DNA of 15,444 bases, from NCBI GenBank assembly GCA_937952995.1, contig CALFYB010000404.1, forward strand, positions 1 to 15,444, given 5' to 3'. This DNA comes from an uncultured Caulobacteraceae bacterium (GTDB lineage: Bacteria; Pseudomonadota; Alphaproteobacteria; Caulobacterales; Caulobacteraceae). Positions 1-7,411 of the stretch are shown in pieces (the first letter of the stretch is position 1; every line of letters starts with the position of its first letter). The translations under genes were made by a program, and so were the position numbers. The notes under the pieces were generated by a model. It was not told where the DNA came from. It worked only from the letters and a program-made list of their open reading frames with translations, and did no database searches.

Positions 1-225
1 GTTGTTGGCTTTGAGGTGTGCCGCTCCTGTCATGAGGGCTTGTTCGCGGATGTTGCGCAAGGCCACGCGTGCATTGGCGTGAACGGCATCGGCCGCGGCC
101 ATGGATGCCCAGGTTTGTTTGCTGGCCCCGTATGCCGCAATGGCTGCGGCGATGACCCCGAGTCCCAATGCGACGCCAATCAACAGTTCAGGCAAGGTGT
201 GGCCCTGCTGCGCGGGGGCGTTCAT
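1..225 (-). CDS. pilW: PilW-type minor pseudopilin, 5' part (runs off the left edge)
   Basis: Reverse-strand reading from the ATG at 225 gives about 75 residues beginning MNAPAQQGHTLPELLIGVAL. This has a short leader, a glycine (G8) before the mature helix, and the E+5 glutamate (PEL) typical of a prepilin peptidase site, followed by one hydrophobic N-terminal helix. The start overlaps the stop of the upstream pilV gene as ATGA (222-225), which implies translational coupling. PilW is a minor pseudopilin that helps prime type IV pilus assembly in the inner membrane. The calling evidence is the pilin-type N-terminus plus its place after fimT- and pilV-like genes; the rest of the protein lies outside the window. 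Confidence 0.72.
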   Translation of the reverse strand, partial: MNAPAQQGHTLPELLIGVALGLGVIAAAIAAYGASKQTWASMAAADAVHANARVALRNIREQALMTGAAHLKANN

Positions 226-722
226 CGTGTGGGCCTTATGAAAAGACGCAAACAGCTCATTTGTGCGGGGCAGGGTGGGGTGCCTGCCGCGGCATCGGTG
301 CGATAGGTCTCTGTTGCGTCACGCCAAGCAATGGCGATGCCCCACCAGTTGCTCAGACCCGTTAAGGCAAAGACCGTTGCATCGCCTTCTGGCAGTTGGC
401 TGTCTAAGCTGGCTTGGAGTTGCTGCATGTCCCACTGCGCGAGCTCGGGACGGCTGCACGCGGTGGATGCGCAGTCAGGGCCGGTAGGGTTGCTGAGCGC
501 GCCCCATGTTTTGGCGTACATCGCATGCTGTGGTGCGTTGAGCTGCATGCGCTCGGCCAAATCGTCGGCGATGCCCATGGCGACCGAGCGCATGAGTTGC
601 TGTCGTTGCAAGACCAAGGCTTGTTGGTGCATCCACAACAAACCCAAGATGCCAAGCACCAAGACCAGCAGTGCGGCTATTGCTTCCATCAAGGCAAACC
701 CTTGCATGCGCTTCAGCTGCAT
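222..722 (-). CDS. pilV: PilV-type minor pseudopilin
   Basis: A protein of 166 residues with a type III (prepilin) signal: a short basic leader MQLKRMQG, then FALMEA with glutamate at +5, then a roughly 20-residue hydrophobic helix (ALLVLVLGILGLLWM). The C-terminal region has paired cysteines (CASTAC, PCPAQMSC) that could form disulfides in the periplasmic head. Its length and position between a FimT/GspH-like gene and a PilW-like gene match the minor pseudopilin cluster of Burkholderiales. The start overlaps the end of the upstream gene by 10 bases and the stop overlaps pilW by 4, so the three genes form one operon. GspI-type pseudopilin is an alternative name; the pilin class itself is secure. 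Confidence 0.75.
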   Translation of the reverse strand: MQLKRMQGFALMEAIAALLVLVLGILGLLWMHQQALVLQRQQLMRSVAMGIADDLAERMQLNAPQHAMYAKTWGALSNPTGPDCASTACSRPELAQWDMQQLQASLDSQLPEGDATVFALTGLSNWWGIAIAWRDATETYRTDAAAGTPPCPAQMSCLRLFIRPTR

Positions 723-1234
723 GACTCACCCGATTGCCAGCGCAAACGGCTGGCGCTGCTCAAACACAAAGTGTTGGCTATGTTGAAGGCGATTTGTCGT
801 GACTTGATGACCCAACGGTCACCCACGGTGCCAAGGTCGCCGCGTTGGCTGATGTCGAGGGGCTCTGACTTGCTAAATGTCACTTGGAGTGGGGTTTGGC
901 TTTGCGAGGTTTGCAAGACAGCTTGGCTTGATTTCACGCGCAGTTCCCAGCCGCAACTCCAATCGTTGTTGGTGGAGGCTCCCCATGTGCAATCGCGCAA
1001 ACGTGCGAGTTGCAAGGTTTCTCCGCGCTGCATGGCGCGAAGGCGCGCGCTTTGTAAATCGTTCACCAGCTGGTCGCGCATGGCCTCGACACGGCTGCGT
1101 TCTTGAAAGCGCTGCCAGTTGGGCGTGGCCAATGCGGCGGTGATGGCCATGATGGCTAGGCATGCCAGCAGCTCAACGAGGCTGAAACCTCGCAGGTTGT
1201 GGCGTTGAGACAGTAAAAAACCCAGCGTTTGCAT
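713..1234 (-). CDS. fimT: FimT/GspH-family type IV pilus minor pseudopilin
   Basis: A protein of 173 residues. After a 16-residue leader ending RG comes FSLVELLACLAIMAITAALA, with the prepilin peptidase glycine and the E+5 residue, followed by the N-terminal pilin helix. The next stretch, PNWQRFQERSRVEAMRDQLVNDLQSARLRAM, has the helix-and-head transition pattern of the GspH/FimT family, in which a small set of residues is exposed to DNA or other pilins. Four cysteines lie in the head domain. It is the first of three pseudopilin genes, 53 bases downstream of nrdR. FimU is an alternative name. Confidence 0.75.
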   Translation of the reverse strand: MQTLGFLLSQRHNLRGFSLVELLACLAIMAITAALATPNWQRFQERSRVEAMRDQLVNDLQSARLRAMQRGETLQLARLRDCTWGASTNNDWSCGWELRVKSSQAVLQTSQSQTPLQVTFSKSEPLDISQRGDLGTVGDRWVIKSRQIAFNIANTLCLSSASRLRWQSGESCS

Positions 1235-1287
1235 GGCGCAAATGCTAGGTTTTGAAGGGCCATCAGCGCATGGCTGAGACTCGAAAA

Positions 1288-1737
1288 CTACTTGCGAACT
1301 TCGTCCACCAAGCTCTTGAAGTCGTCGATGTCTTCAAAGCTGCGGTACACGCTGGCAAAGCGGATGTAGGCGACTTTGTCGAGTTTTTTGAGTTCGCGCA
1401 TCACCAACTCACCAATGCGGGTGGAGGGCACTTCGCGTTGGCCGAGGCTGAGTAGTTTTTCTTCAATGCGTTCGATGGCGTTGTCGACCTGTTCGGTGCT
1501 AACCGGGCGCTTGCGCAGGGCGAGGCCCATGGATTCGAGGAGTTTGTTGCGCTTGTAGTCGATGCGGCGACCGTCTTTTTTGACGATGTTGGGGAAGCTG
1601 ACGTCGGGGCGTTCGTAGGTGGTGTAACGCTTTTCACAGGCGCCGCATTGGCGACGGCGGCGAATGGAGTCGCCGTCTTCGGACATGCGGGTCTCGACGA
1701 CTTGGGTTTCTAGGTGGCCGCAGAAGGGACATTTCAT
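1288..1737 (-). CDS. nrdR: Transcriptional repressor NrdR
   Basis: A protein of 149 residues, full length for the family. The N-terminal zinc ribbon has C3/C6 (MKCPFCG) and C31/C34 (QCGACEKRYTTYER). It is followed by the ATP-cone domain from about residue 49 (IVKKDGRRIDYKRNKLLESM) to about 139 (VAYIRFASVYRSFEDIDDF). NrdR senses ATP/dATP and represses ribonucleotide reductase operons by binding NrdR boxes. It lies downstream of glyA on the same strand, as is usual in Burkholderiales, but is separated from it by about 440 bases that contain a terminator, so it probably has its own promoter. The sequence fits Comamonadaceae closely. Confidence 0.95.
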   Translation of the reverse strand: MKCPFCGHLETQVVETRMSEDGDSIRRRRQCGACEKRYTTYERPDVSFPNIVKKDGRRIDYKRNKLLESMGLALRKRPVSTEQVDNAIERIEEKLLSLGQREVPSTRIGELVMRELKKLDKVAYIRFASVYRSFEDIDDFKSLVDEVRK

Positions 1738-1803
1738 GTGCTGTTTTCTCTTTTGCTTTTGGTTTTGCGTTTTGTTTGCGTGCTTCTTTTTGTGCTGGGC
1801 TCG

Positions 1804-1881
1804 CTGAGGGCATTTGGTATTGGCCGCTTCCTCATGCTGGAGTACCAGAAATCGTCAGCGGCCAATACCAAACACCCTCAG
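1804..1881. repeat. Long inverted repeat, 25-base arms
   Basis: The left arm is 1804-1828 and the right arm 1857-1881. They are reverse complements at 23 of 25 positions, with the mismatches adjacent, at 1811-1812 against 1873-1874. The 28-base loop contains a second small stem, CTGG-AGTA-CCAG at 1837-1848. The structure could form a cruciform or a strong RNA hairpin on either strand. It lacks a clean T-tract directly after either arm, so it is not a textbook intrinsic terminator. A REP-like or small mobile palindrome is possible. Confidence 0.75.
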
Positions 1882-1975
1882 TCTGCGGCGTGCTTTGCTT
1901 CGCTCGCACACTTCAGTAGACACGTGAGGGCGACAAAGTTGCAAAGCAACGAGCGAACCGTTTCTAACCTCAAAC

Positions 1976-2050
1976 AGCGCGGGTTGTAGGTGCGGCGGGT
2001 GATGATTTCTGGCACAGCATGAAGAGCCCGCCGCACCTGCAACCCGTGCT
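1976..2050. repeat. Second long inverted repeat, 23-24-base GC-rich arms
   Basis: The left arm 1976-1999 pairs with 2027-2050, with 22 of 24 positions complementary and a loop of 27 bases (2000-2026). The arms are GC-rich, with cores GGTGCGGCGGG and CCCGCCGCACC. It has almost the same architecture as the repeat about 100 bases away, with arms of about 25 and a loop of about 28, although the arm sequences differ. No T-tract follows either arm. Its role is unknown. Confidence 0.75.
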
Positions 2051-2137
2051 CTCTCCGGCGGGAAACATTCACGAGTCAAAGCTTCACGAACGAACCAAAA
2101 CTTCACGAACTAACTAACGTACAACCCGACGAAGACA

Positions 2138-2170
2138 AACAAAAACCCCGCCACACAGGACGGGGTTTAA
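2138..2170 (-). terminator. Intrinsic terminator of glyA
   Basis: Just after the glyA stop codon (2176-2178), the minus strand carries stem AAACCCCG, a 10-base loop and CGGGGTTT, followed directly by more T residues (TTTTTGTTTG when read on that strand). The stem arms lie at 2143-2150 and 2161-2168. A GC-rich stem followed by a T-run is the classic Rho-independent form. It should end transcription before the spacer and nrdR. Confidence 0.88.
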
Positions 2171-2175
2171 AGAAG

Positions 2176-2742
2176 TTACTTGTAAACAGGAAACTTAGCA
2201 GTCAGCGCATGCACCTTGGCACGCACTGCCGCAATGTTGGCCTCGTCGTGTGGGTTGTCCAACACATCAGCGATCAAGTTGGCCGTGATGCGTGCTTCTT
2301 CGTCCTTGAAACCACGCGTCGTCATCGCAGGGGTACCAATACGCACACCGCTGGTGACGAATGGCTTTTCTGGGTCATTGGGAATGGCGTTCTTGTTGAT
2401 CGTCATGTGCGCAGCGCCCAATGCGGCTTCGGCTTCTTTGCCGGTGATCTTCTTCGAGCGCAGGTCCACCAACATCACGTGGCTTTGTGTGCCGCCGCTG
2501 ACGATGCGCAGGCCGCGCGCTGTCAAAGTCTCAGCCACGATCTTGGCGTTTTTCACCACTTGGGCTTGGTACGCTTGGAATTCAGGCTGCATGGCTTCTT
2601 TGAACGCCACGGCTTTGGCTGCGATGACGTGCATCAAGGGGCCGCCTTGCAGGCCAGGGAAGATGGCGCTGTTGATGGCTTTTTCATGCTCGGCCTTCAT
2701 GAGGATGATGCCCCCGCGCGGGCCGCGCAGGGTTTTGTGGGT
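2176..2742 (-). CDS. glyA: Serine hydroxymethyltransferase, betaproteobacterial C-terminal part (5' end replaced at a junction)
   Basis: GlyA interconverts serine and glycine with tetrahydrofolate and feeds one-carbon metabolism. The segment from THKTLRGPRGG to the C-terminal FPVYK matches the family across its last 190 or so residues: the PLP-lysine motif TTTTHKT, FPGLQGGPLMHVIAAKAVAF, VSGGTQSHVMLVDLR, GKEAEAALG, NKNAIPNDPEKPFVTSGVRIGTPAMTTRGF. From about 2710 leftward the wording is Burkholderiales-like (IILMKAEHEKAINSAIFPGL). To the right the GlyA text becomes alphaproteobacterial and then stops being GlyA. The N-terminal half of the roughly 415-residue enzyme is therefore absent. The right-hand limit is approximate because the shared motif spans 2710-2742. 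Confidence 0.85.
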   Translation of the reverse strand, partial: THKTLRGPRGGIILMKAEHEKAINSAIFPGLQGGPLMHVIAAKAVAFKEAMQPEFQAYQAQVVKNAKIVAETLTARGLRIVSGGTQSHVMLVDLRSKKITGKEAEAALGAAHMTINKNAIPNDPEKPFVTSGVRIGTPAMTTRGFKDEEARITANLIADVLDNPHDEANIAAVRAKVHALTAKFPVYK

Positions 2743-2889
2743 CGTGGTCGTCGCCACATCGGCATAGGGGAAGGGCGAGGGGTGATGCCCACCCGCAACA
2801 AGCCCTGCAAAATGCGCCATATCGACCAGCAGGTAAGCCCCCACCTTGTCGGCAATCGCGCGGAACTTGGCGAAGTCGATCTGGCGCGG
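2710..2889 (-). pseudogene. glyA: Internal fragment of a different, alphaproteobacterial glyA
   Basis: In frame with the betaproteobacterial part, this stretch encodes PRQIDFAKFRAIADKVGAYL, then VDMAHFAGLVAGG, HPSPFP, and TTTTHKTLRGPRGG. It covers GlyA residues leading to the PLP lysine. The choices HFAGLVAGG and HPSPFP, and PRQIDF preceding FAKFR, are those I associate with alphaproteobacteria (Rhodobacterales-like). Burkholderiales usually have HYAGLIAAG and YPNP. Only about 60 residues are present; both ends fall in short motifs shared with the neighbouring segments. I read it as a piece spliced in by assembly rather than a functional exon. Real mosaic recombination is a weaker alternative. 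Confidence 0.6.
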
Positions 2890-2962
2890 GGTCTTCACGC
2901 CCGACAGTTCGGCCCGGCACCACGCGGTGAGTTCCGCCGCCAGCGCGTCCCCCGCCTCGGTC

Positions 2963-2964
<2 letters not shown>
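2872..2964 (-). pseudogene. Fragment of an acyl-CoA synthetase C-terminal (AMP-binding_C) domain
   Basis: The minus strand encodes about 30 residues: TEAGDALAAELTAWCRAELS followed by GVKTPRQIDF. This is the pattern of the C-terminal subdomain of AMP-dependent acyl-CoA synthetases (..LxAWCRxxLxxxKxPRxxxF..), which should continue into a LPRxxTGK segment. Instead, at PRQIDF it changes into GlyA text. The same six codons fit both proteins, which explains why the join falls there. Too short to function. Confidence 0.5.
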
Positions 2965-3704
<740 letters not shown>

Positions 3705-3721
<17 letters not shown>

Positions 3722-4211
3722 GTTCACCGCCGATGGCGCGGCCGAGGTTGAGAACAGCTTTGTCTATGTGGTCGACGGCGAACCCGTGCCTCAGGGCGCA
3801 GATGTCATCGTGTCGTTGAGCCGCATTAAGGCCGAGGGCGAGGCTCTGCTGTCCAGCGGCGTTCGCGTGGGCGTCCAGATCGAACCGGCTGAGGCCGTTG
3901 AAGAACTGGCGGAGCTATTGCCGCGTCTGGCGCTGGTTGCCGTGGCCTTCCCGAAGTTTCGCGATGGTCGGGCCTACACCTCGGCAACCCTTCTGCGTCA
4001 GCGGTTGGGCTTTACCGGTGAAGTGCGCGCCGTGGGCGATGTCTTGCGCGAGCAGGCCTATGTGATGACCCGCTGCGGTATTGATGCCTTTGTGCCCGCC
4101 GATGGCTCCACTGCAGCCGAGTGGGCCCGGGCCGCTGGTCATTTCCGCCATGTCTATCAGACGGCGGCGGATGGCCGGGTCCCGGCCTATGCCGAAGCTG
4201 GCAGGCGCTAG
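3705..4211 (+). CDS. DUF934 family protein of the sulfite-reduction operon
   Basis: A protein of 168 residues. The central region (VAVAFPKFRDGRAYTSATLLRQRLGFTGEVRAVGDVLREQAYVMTRCGIDAF, about 90-145) carries the FRDGRxYSxAxLLRxRxGFxGExRAxGDVLxDQ signature of DUF934, a family found next to cysI and cysH in proteobacteria. Its biochemical role is not established; a helper function in sulfite reduction is the usual inference from context. It overlaps the end of cysI by 17 bases, with a strong ribosome site AAGGAGG at 3692-3698, 6 bases before the ATG, so the start is well supported. It ends 4 bases before cysH. Confidence 0.85.
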
Positions 4212-4215
4212 GCCT

Positions 4216-4974
4216 ATGGGTGTAGATCTGCACAAGGACAAGACCGCCGAGGCTCAGACAAGCCTTGCGGAACGGCTAGATCAGGACCTGCGCCATGCCT
4301 CGCCGCAGGAGATCTTGGCGCGGGCGGTCGAGACCTTTGGGGATCGCTTGGCGCTGGTCTCGTCCTTTGGCGCGGAGTCGGCGGTGCTGTTGCATCTGGT
4401 CGCTCAGATCAAGCCAGACATGCCGGTCCTGTTCCTCGATACGGGCATGTTGTTCGGCCAGACCCTCGACTATCGCAAGTCCCTCGCGGCGCGCCTTGGT
4501 CTGACCGATGTGCGTGACCTGCGACCTCAGTTTCAAGATCTGGCGACGGGCGATCCCAAGGCCGACCTCTGGAAGATCGATACGGATGGTTGCTGTCATA
4601 TCCGCAAGGTTCTGCCCCTTGACCGGGCCTTGGGCGAGTTTGACGGCTGGATTACCGGACGCAAGCGCTTCCATGGCGGCGACCGGCTGCGTTTGGCCGT
4701 GGTTGAGCAGGCTCCCGATCAGGTGAAGTTCAACCCGCTCGCCAACTGGGATAAGGCCGATCTGGACGCCTATATCGCGCTTCATGACCTGCCGCCCCAT
4801 CCCTTGGTGGCTCACGGCTATCCTTCAGTCGGCTGCTGGCCCTGCACCAATCCGGTTGAAGAGGGCGAGGATGTTCGGGCTGGACGCTGGGCGGGCTCGG
4901 ACAAGACCGAGTGCGGCATTCACCGTCCCCTCGACATGGATACCGACGTCGGAGATGTCGGCGCAGATATTTAG
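4216..4974 (+). CDS. cysH: Assimilatory adenylylsulfate (APS) reductase, [4Fe-4S] type
   Basis: A protein of 252 residues if translation starts at the ATG at 4216, 4 bases after the DUF934 stop; the frame is open upstream only inside DUF934. The PP-loop is SSFGAES (49-55). FLDTGMLF (73-80) and GRKRFHGG (148-155) are typical of the family. The catalytic cysteine is in TECGIH (C233). The extra pairs C126-C127 (GCCHIRK) and C207/C210 (GCWPC) are the [4Fe-4S] ligands that mark APS reductases and are absent from PAPS reductases such as E. coli CysH. It reduces activated sulfate to sulfite, the step before CysI. The stop overlaps the convergent 3D-domain gene by 4 bases. Confidence 0.93.
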   Translation: MGVDLHKDKTAEAQTSLAERLDQDLRHASPQEILARAVETFGDRLALVSSFGAESAVLLHLVAQIKPDMPVLFLDTGMLFGQTLDYRKSLAARLGLTDVRDLRPQFQDLATGDPKADLWKIDTDGCCHIRKVLPLDRALGEFDGWITGRKRFHGGDRLRLAVVEQAPDQVKFNPLANWDKADLDAYIALHDLPPHPLVAHGYPSVGCWPCTNPVEEGEDVRAGRWAGSDKTECGIHRPLDMDTDVGDVGADI

Positions 4975-5579
4975 GGCTTAGGCGCTGGCGTCGTTGGCTT
5001 GCCATTTTGCCAAGCGGGCGGGCAGCCTTTGAATTCACCGATCCGATGGGCCGACAGGGTCTTGAGGTTCAGTCCCTTCTTCATCAAGGGCTGCATCGAA
5101 TAGGATCCAAAGCCGGTGAAGAGGTCGATCATCGCGCCTCGAATAGCTCCGCCCGTGTCGGACGCGTACCACATGCCATCATGGACGCCGCCGCCGGGCA
5201 CGGGCAGGCCGACCGTCTCAGGGATATAGACTACTGACCCCTTGGGAATGATCTTGGGGTCGATGGCGACGGTGCGCATGGGCACCACCTTACACCCTAA
5301 CGAGTCCTTGCCGCCTACGCCCTTAGCTCCAGCGTGGTACATCCGCACCGCAAGTTTCCAGTCGGGGAGCATCATGGCCGCTGGGCTGAAGGCTAGGTTG
5401 CTGACCTGCTCGAGGGCTGAATTGACCAGATCGCCAATCGGATCATCGGCGGCGGGCTTGTCCACAGTTGCGGGAGGTGGTGGCGCAGGCTTTGCGCTCT
5501 GCCCCCAAGCGGTCGGAACCGCCAGACCGGCTGCGATCAGGAACCCAATGACGAGGGGAAGGCGCGTGCGTCGAGACAA
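4971..5579 (-). CDS. Secreted 3D-domain protein (MltA C-terminal-like), TTG start
   Basis: A protein of 202 residues with an N-terminal signal peptide (MSRRTRLPLVIGFLIAAGLA, cleavage probably after AWG or nearby) and a proline-rich linker at 31-44. The folded part, about 75-185, has the 3D (three-aspartate) pattern of the double-psi barrel found at the C-terminus of lytic transglycosylase MltA: VAIDPKIIPKGSVVYIPE (D107), WYASDTGGAI (D141) and MIDLF (D152). Such proteins act on peptidoglycan; whether this one cleaves it is inference. The start is TTG at 5579: a stop lies two codons upstream and the next Met falls after the signal peptide. No good ribosome site is seen. Two cysteines (C96, C186) may form a disulfide. 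Confidence 0.8.
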   Translation of the reverse strand: MSRRTRLPLVIGFLIAAGLAVPTAWGQSAKPAPPPPATVDKPAADDPIGDLVNSALEQVSNLAFSPAAMMLPDWKLAVRMYHAGAKGVGGKDSLGCKVVPMRTVAIDPKIIPKGSVVYIPETVGLPVPGGGVHDGMWYASDTGGAIRGAMIDLFTGFGSYSMQPLMKKGLNLKTLSAHRIGEFKGCPPAWQNGKPTTPAPKP

Positions 5580-5673
5580 GATCTACCAGAGGTCAGCCTT
5601 GGCGTATTGAGCCGAGCCTATTTAAGGGGCATGAAGGGCTCGGATCAACCCTGTTGGTGAAGGCAGCAGCTCT

Positions 5674-6264
5674 ATGACCCTGCAAATCTATGGCGACCGC
5701 ATCTCGGGAAACTGTCTGAAGGTCAAATGGACGGCGGACTATCTGTCGATCCCCTATCGCTGGATCGACATTGATGTCTTGAAGGATGAGGCCAAGACGC
5801 CGAGCTTTCTGGCGCTCAATCCCGCCGGTCAGGTGCCGACCGTGGTGCTGGAAGATGGACGAGTTCTGGCCCAGTCCAACGCCATCATCACCTATCTGGC
5901 CGAGGGCTCTGATCTCATCCCGACGGACGCTTACGAGCGGGCCAAGATGCTGGAATGGATGTATTGGGAGCAATATAGCCACGAGCCCTACATCGCCGTC
6001 GTGCGTTTTCAGCGTCACATGATGGGCAAGAGCGCCGACCAGATCGAGCCGCGCCTGATCGAGCGGGGCTATGGGGCCTTGGCACGGATGGAGGCGGGGC
6101 TTACAGGCCGCGCCTATCTTGCGTCAGATCGTGCGACCTTGGCGGATGTGGCCTTGGTGGCCTATACGCGCCTTGCACCGCAGGGCGGATTTGATATGCA
6201 GGCCTATCCGCTGGTGCAGGCTTGGATAGCCCGTGTCGAGGCGGATGTGGGTATTACAGACTGA
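5674..6264 (+). CDS. Glutathione S-transferase family protein
   Basis: A protein of 196 residues, usual size for the family. The N-terminal thioredoxin-like domain (1-78) begins LQIYGDRISGNCLKVKW and includes the glutathione-binding stretch NPAGQVPTVVLEDGRVLAQS (49-68), with the cis-proline in QVPT and the gamma-glutamyl-contacting Gln-Ser. The helical C-terminal domain follows, with LADVALVAYTRLAP containing the conserved N-capping aspartate. S11 and C14 sit where the catalytic residue is expected. The substrate cannot be told. It is 94 bases from, and divergent to, the 3D-domain gene. The nuclease gene starts 18 bases after its stop. Confidence 0.9.
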   Translation: MTLQIYGDRISGNCLKVKWTADYLSIPYRWIDIDVLKDEAKTPSFLALNPAGQVPTVVLEDGRVLAQSNAIITYLAEGSDLIPTDAYERAKMLEWMYWEQYSHEPYIAVVRFQRHMMGKSADQIEPRLIERGYGALARMEAGLTGRAYLASDRATLADVALVAYTRLAPQGGFDMQAYPLVQAWIARVEADVGITD

Positions 6265-6282
6265 TCGAAAAGGCGGCGCTCT

Positions 6283-7317
6283 ATGACGGCATCCCTCCTC
6301 AGGCGCGCGCGCCTTGGACTTTCCTCCTTGAGCGCAATCGTCGCGCTGGCCGCGCCAGTGTCGGCCTTGGCATGGGGTGCGACCGGCCACCGGATCATCG
6401 CTGAAGCGGGAATGCAGGCCTTGCCCGCAGACCTTCCGGCTTTCCTTCATCGACCCGATGCAGTGATCACTGTGGGCGAATTGGCCCGAGAGCTGGATCG
6501 TTCCAAGGGTGCGGGGCGTTTGCACGCCTCCATGCGCGACCCCAACCACTTTGTGGACCTCGATGATAAGGGGCTAATTATGGGCGCGTTGCCGTTAGAG
6601 CCCATGGTCGCTACCCGCTCGGACTATGAGACAGCCTTACGTGCAGGCGGCACTGACAGCGGCAAGGCGGGACTGTTGCCCTATGCGATGGTCGATGGTT
6701 GGCAGCAGATCACCAAGGACTTTGCCCACTGGCGGGTCCTGACGGCGGCGCTACCAAAGGCCAAAGACCCGCAGCAGCGGGCTTGGATCAAGGCGGATCT
6801 GGCGCGGCGCGAGACCCTGATCCTCAACAATATTGGTATCTGGGCCCACTATGTCGGTGATGCGAGCCAGCCGCTCCATACCAGCATCCACTATAACGGC
6901 TGGGGCGAAGGTCCCAATCCGAAGGGCTATTCAATGGCCCGCACGATCCATGGCAGCTTTGAAGGCGCGCTAGTGCGGCAGGTCGTGGATCAGGCCCGTC
7001 TGAAAGCCGCAATGACGCCCTATGTCCCCTGCGGCTGTACCGTTGAGCAGATGACGGTCCGTTATTTGCGCGCCACCAATACCCAAGTCGAACCGCTTTA
7101 TGATCTCGAAAAGGCCGGTGGTCTCGTCGCGGGAGACGCGCGCGGGCAAGATTTCGTCAACCGTCGTTTGGCGGCGGGGGCGTCTAGCCTGCGCGATATG
7201 GTGGCTGAGGCTTGGGCTGCTAGCGCCAACAGCAAGGTTGGATGGCCCGAGGTCAGCGTCACCGATGTGGTCAGTGGCAAGGTCGACGCCTATCCGCTGC
7301 TCTATGGGCAGGACTAA
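6283..7317 (+). CDS. Exported S1/P1-type nuclease
   Basis: A protein of 344 residues. A signal peptide (basic MTASLLRRAR, hydrophobic core about 11-27, ..VSALA) ends just before WGATGHR. The mature N-terminal Trp (W31) and H36 are zinc ligands in S1/P1 nucleases, the former through its free amino group. Further likely ligands are H89/D92 (NHFVDLD), H189-x3-D193 with H199 (AHYVGDASQPLH) and H223-x3-E227 (IHGSFE). The family uses three Zn ions to cut single-stranded nucleic acid and releases 5'-nucleotides, here in the periplasm or outside. The last ligand position has Glu where P1 nuclease has Asp. Full length for bacterial members. Probably co-transcribed with the GST gene 18 bases upstream. 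Confidence 0.88.
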   Translation: MTASLLRRARLGLSSLSAIVALAAPVSALAWGATGHRIIAEAGMQALPADLPAFLHRPDAVITVGELARELDRSKGAGRLHASMRDPNHFVDLDDKGLIMGALPLEPMVATRSDYETALRAGGTDSGKAGLLPYAMVDGWQQITKDFAHWRVLTAALPKAKDPQQRAWIKADLARRETLILNNIGIWAHYVGDASQPLHTSIHYNGWGEGPNPKGYSMARTIHGSFEGALVRQVVDQARLKAAMTPYVPCGCTVEQMTVRYLRATNTQVEPLYDLEKAGGLVAGDARGQDFVNRRLAAGASSLRDMVAEAWAASANSKVGWPEVSVTDVVSGKVDAYPLLYGQD

Positions 7318-7411
7318 GCCCTCGCACAATTTCTGTTTGCCATTGGCGAAAATGATTTAGCGTGTCCGTCTGATTAAAGCGGTCCCGAAAGAGGGCTGCC
7401 CGGAGGATCCG

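Larger units (their letters stand above)
1738..2175. other. Gene-free spacer between nrdR and glyA
   Basis: About 440 bases without a convincing gene. It holds the glyA terminator next to the glyA stop, two long near-perfect inverted repeats (1804-1881 and 1976-2050), and three copies of TTCACGA at 2068, 2083 and 2102. Short open frames here either run through the inverted repeats or read T-rich DNA as a false hydrophobic protein, and show no family motif. Transcription of nrdR must begin somewhere in this spacer if the terminator works. I could not place a convincing -35/-10 pair. Confidence 0.6.

Noticed and set aside
414..1106. A 230-codon open frame on the plus strand
   Set aside because: It is antisense to the fimT and pilV genes, whose pilin N-termini are unmistakable; its own translation shows no family motif.
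1714..1989. Small hydrophobic plus-strand frame resembling a membrane protein
   Set aside because: The hydrophobic run comes from T-rich DNA at the nrdR start and spacer, and the frame then runs through the inverted repeat. No ribosome site and no known family.
2846..2962. N-terminal extension of the cysI frame
   Set aside because: This part is the reverse complement of the glyA and acyl-CoA synthetase fragments; it has no similarity to the CysI N-terminal domain.
4081..4215. N-terminal extension of the cysH frame
   Set aside because: It lies inside the DUF934 gene in another frame. The ATG at 4216 fits the operon spacing and the family length.
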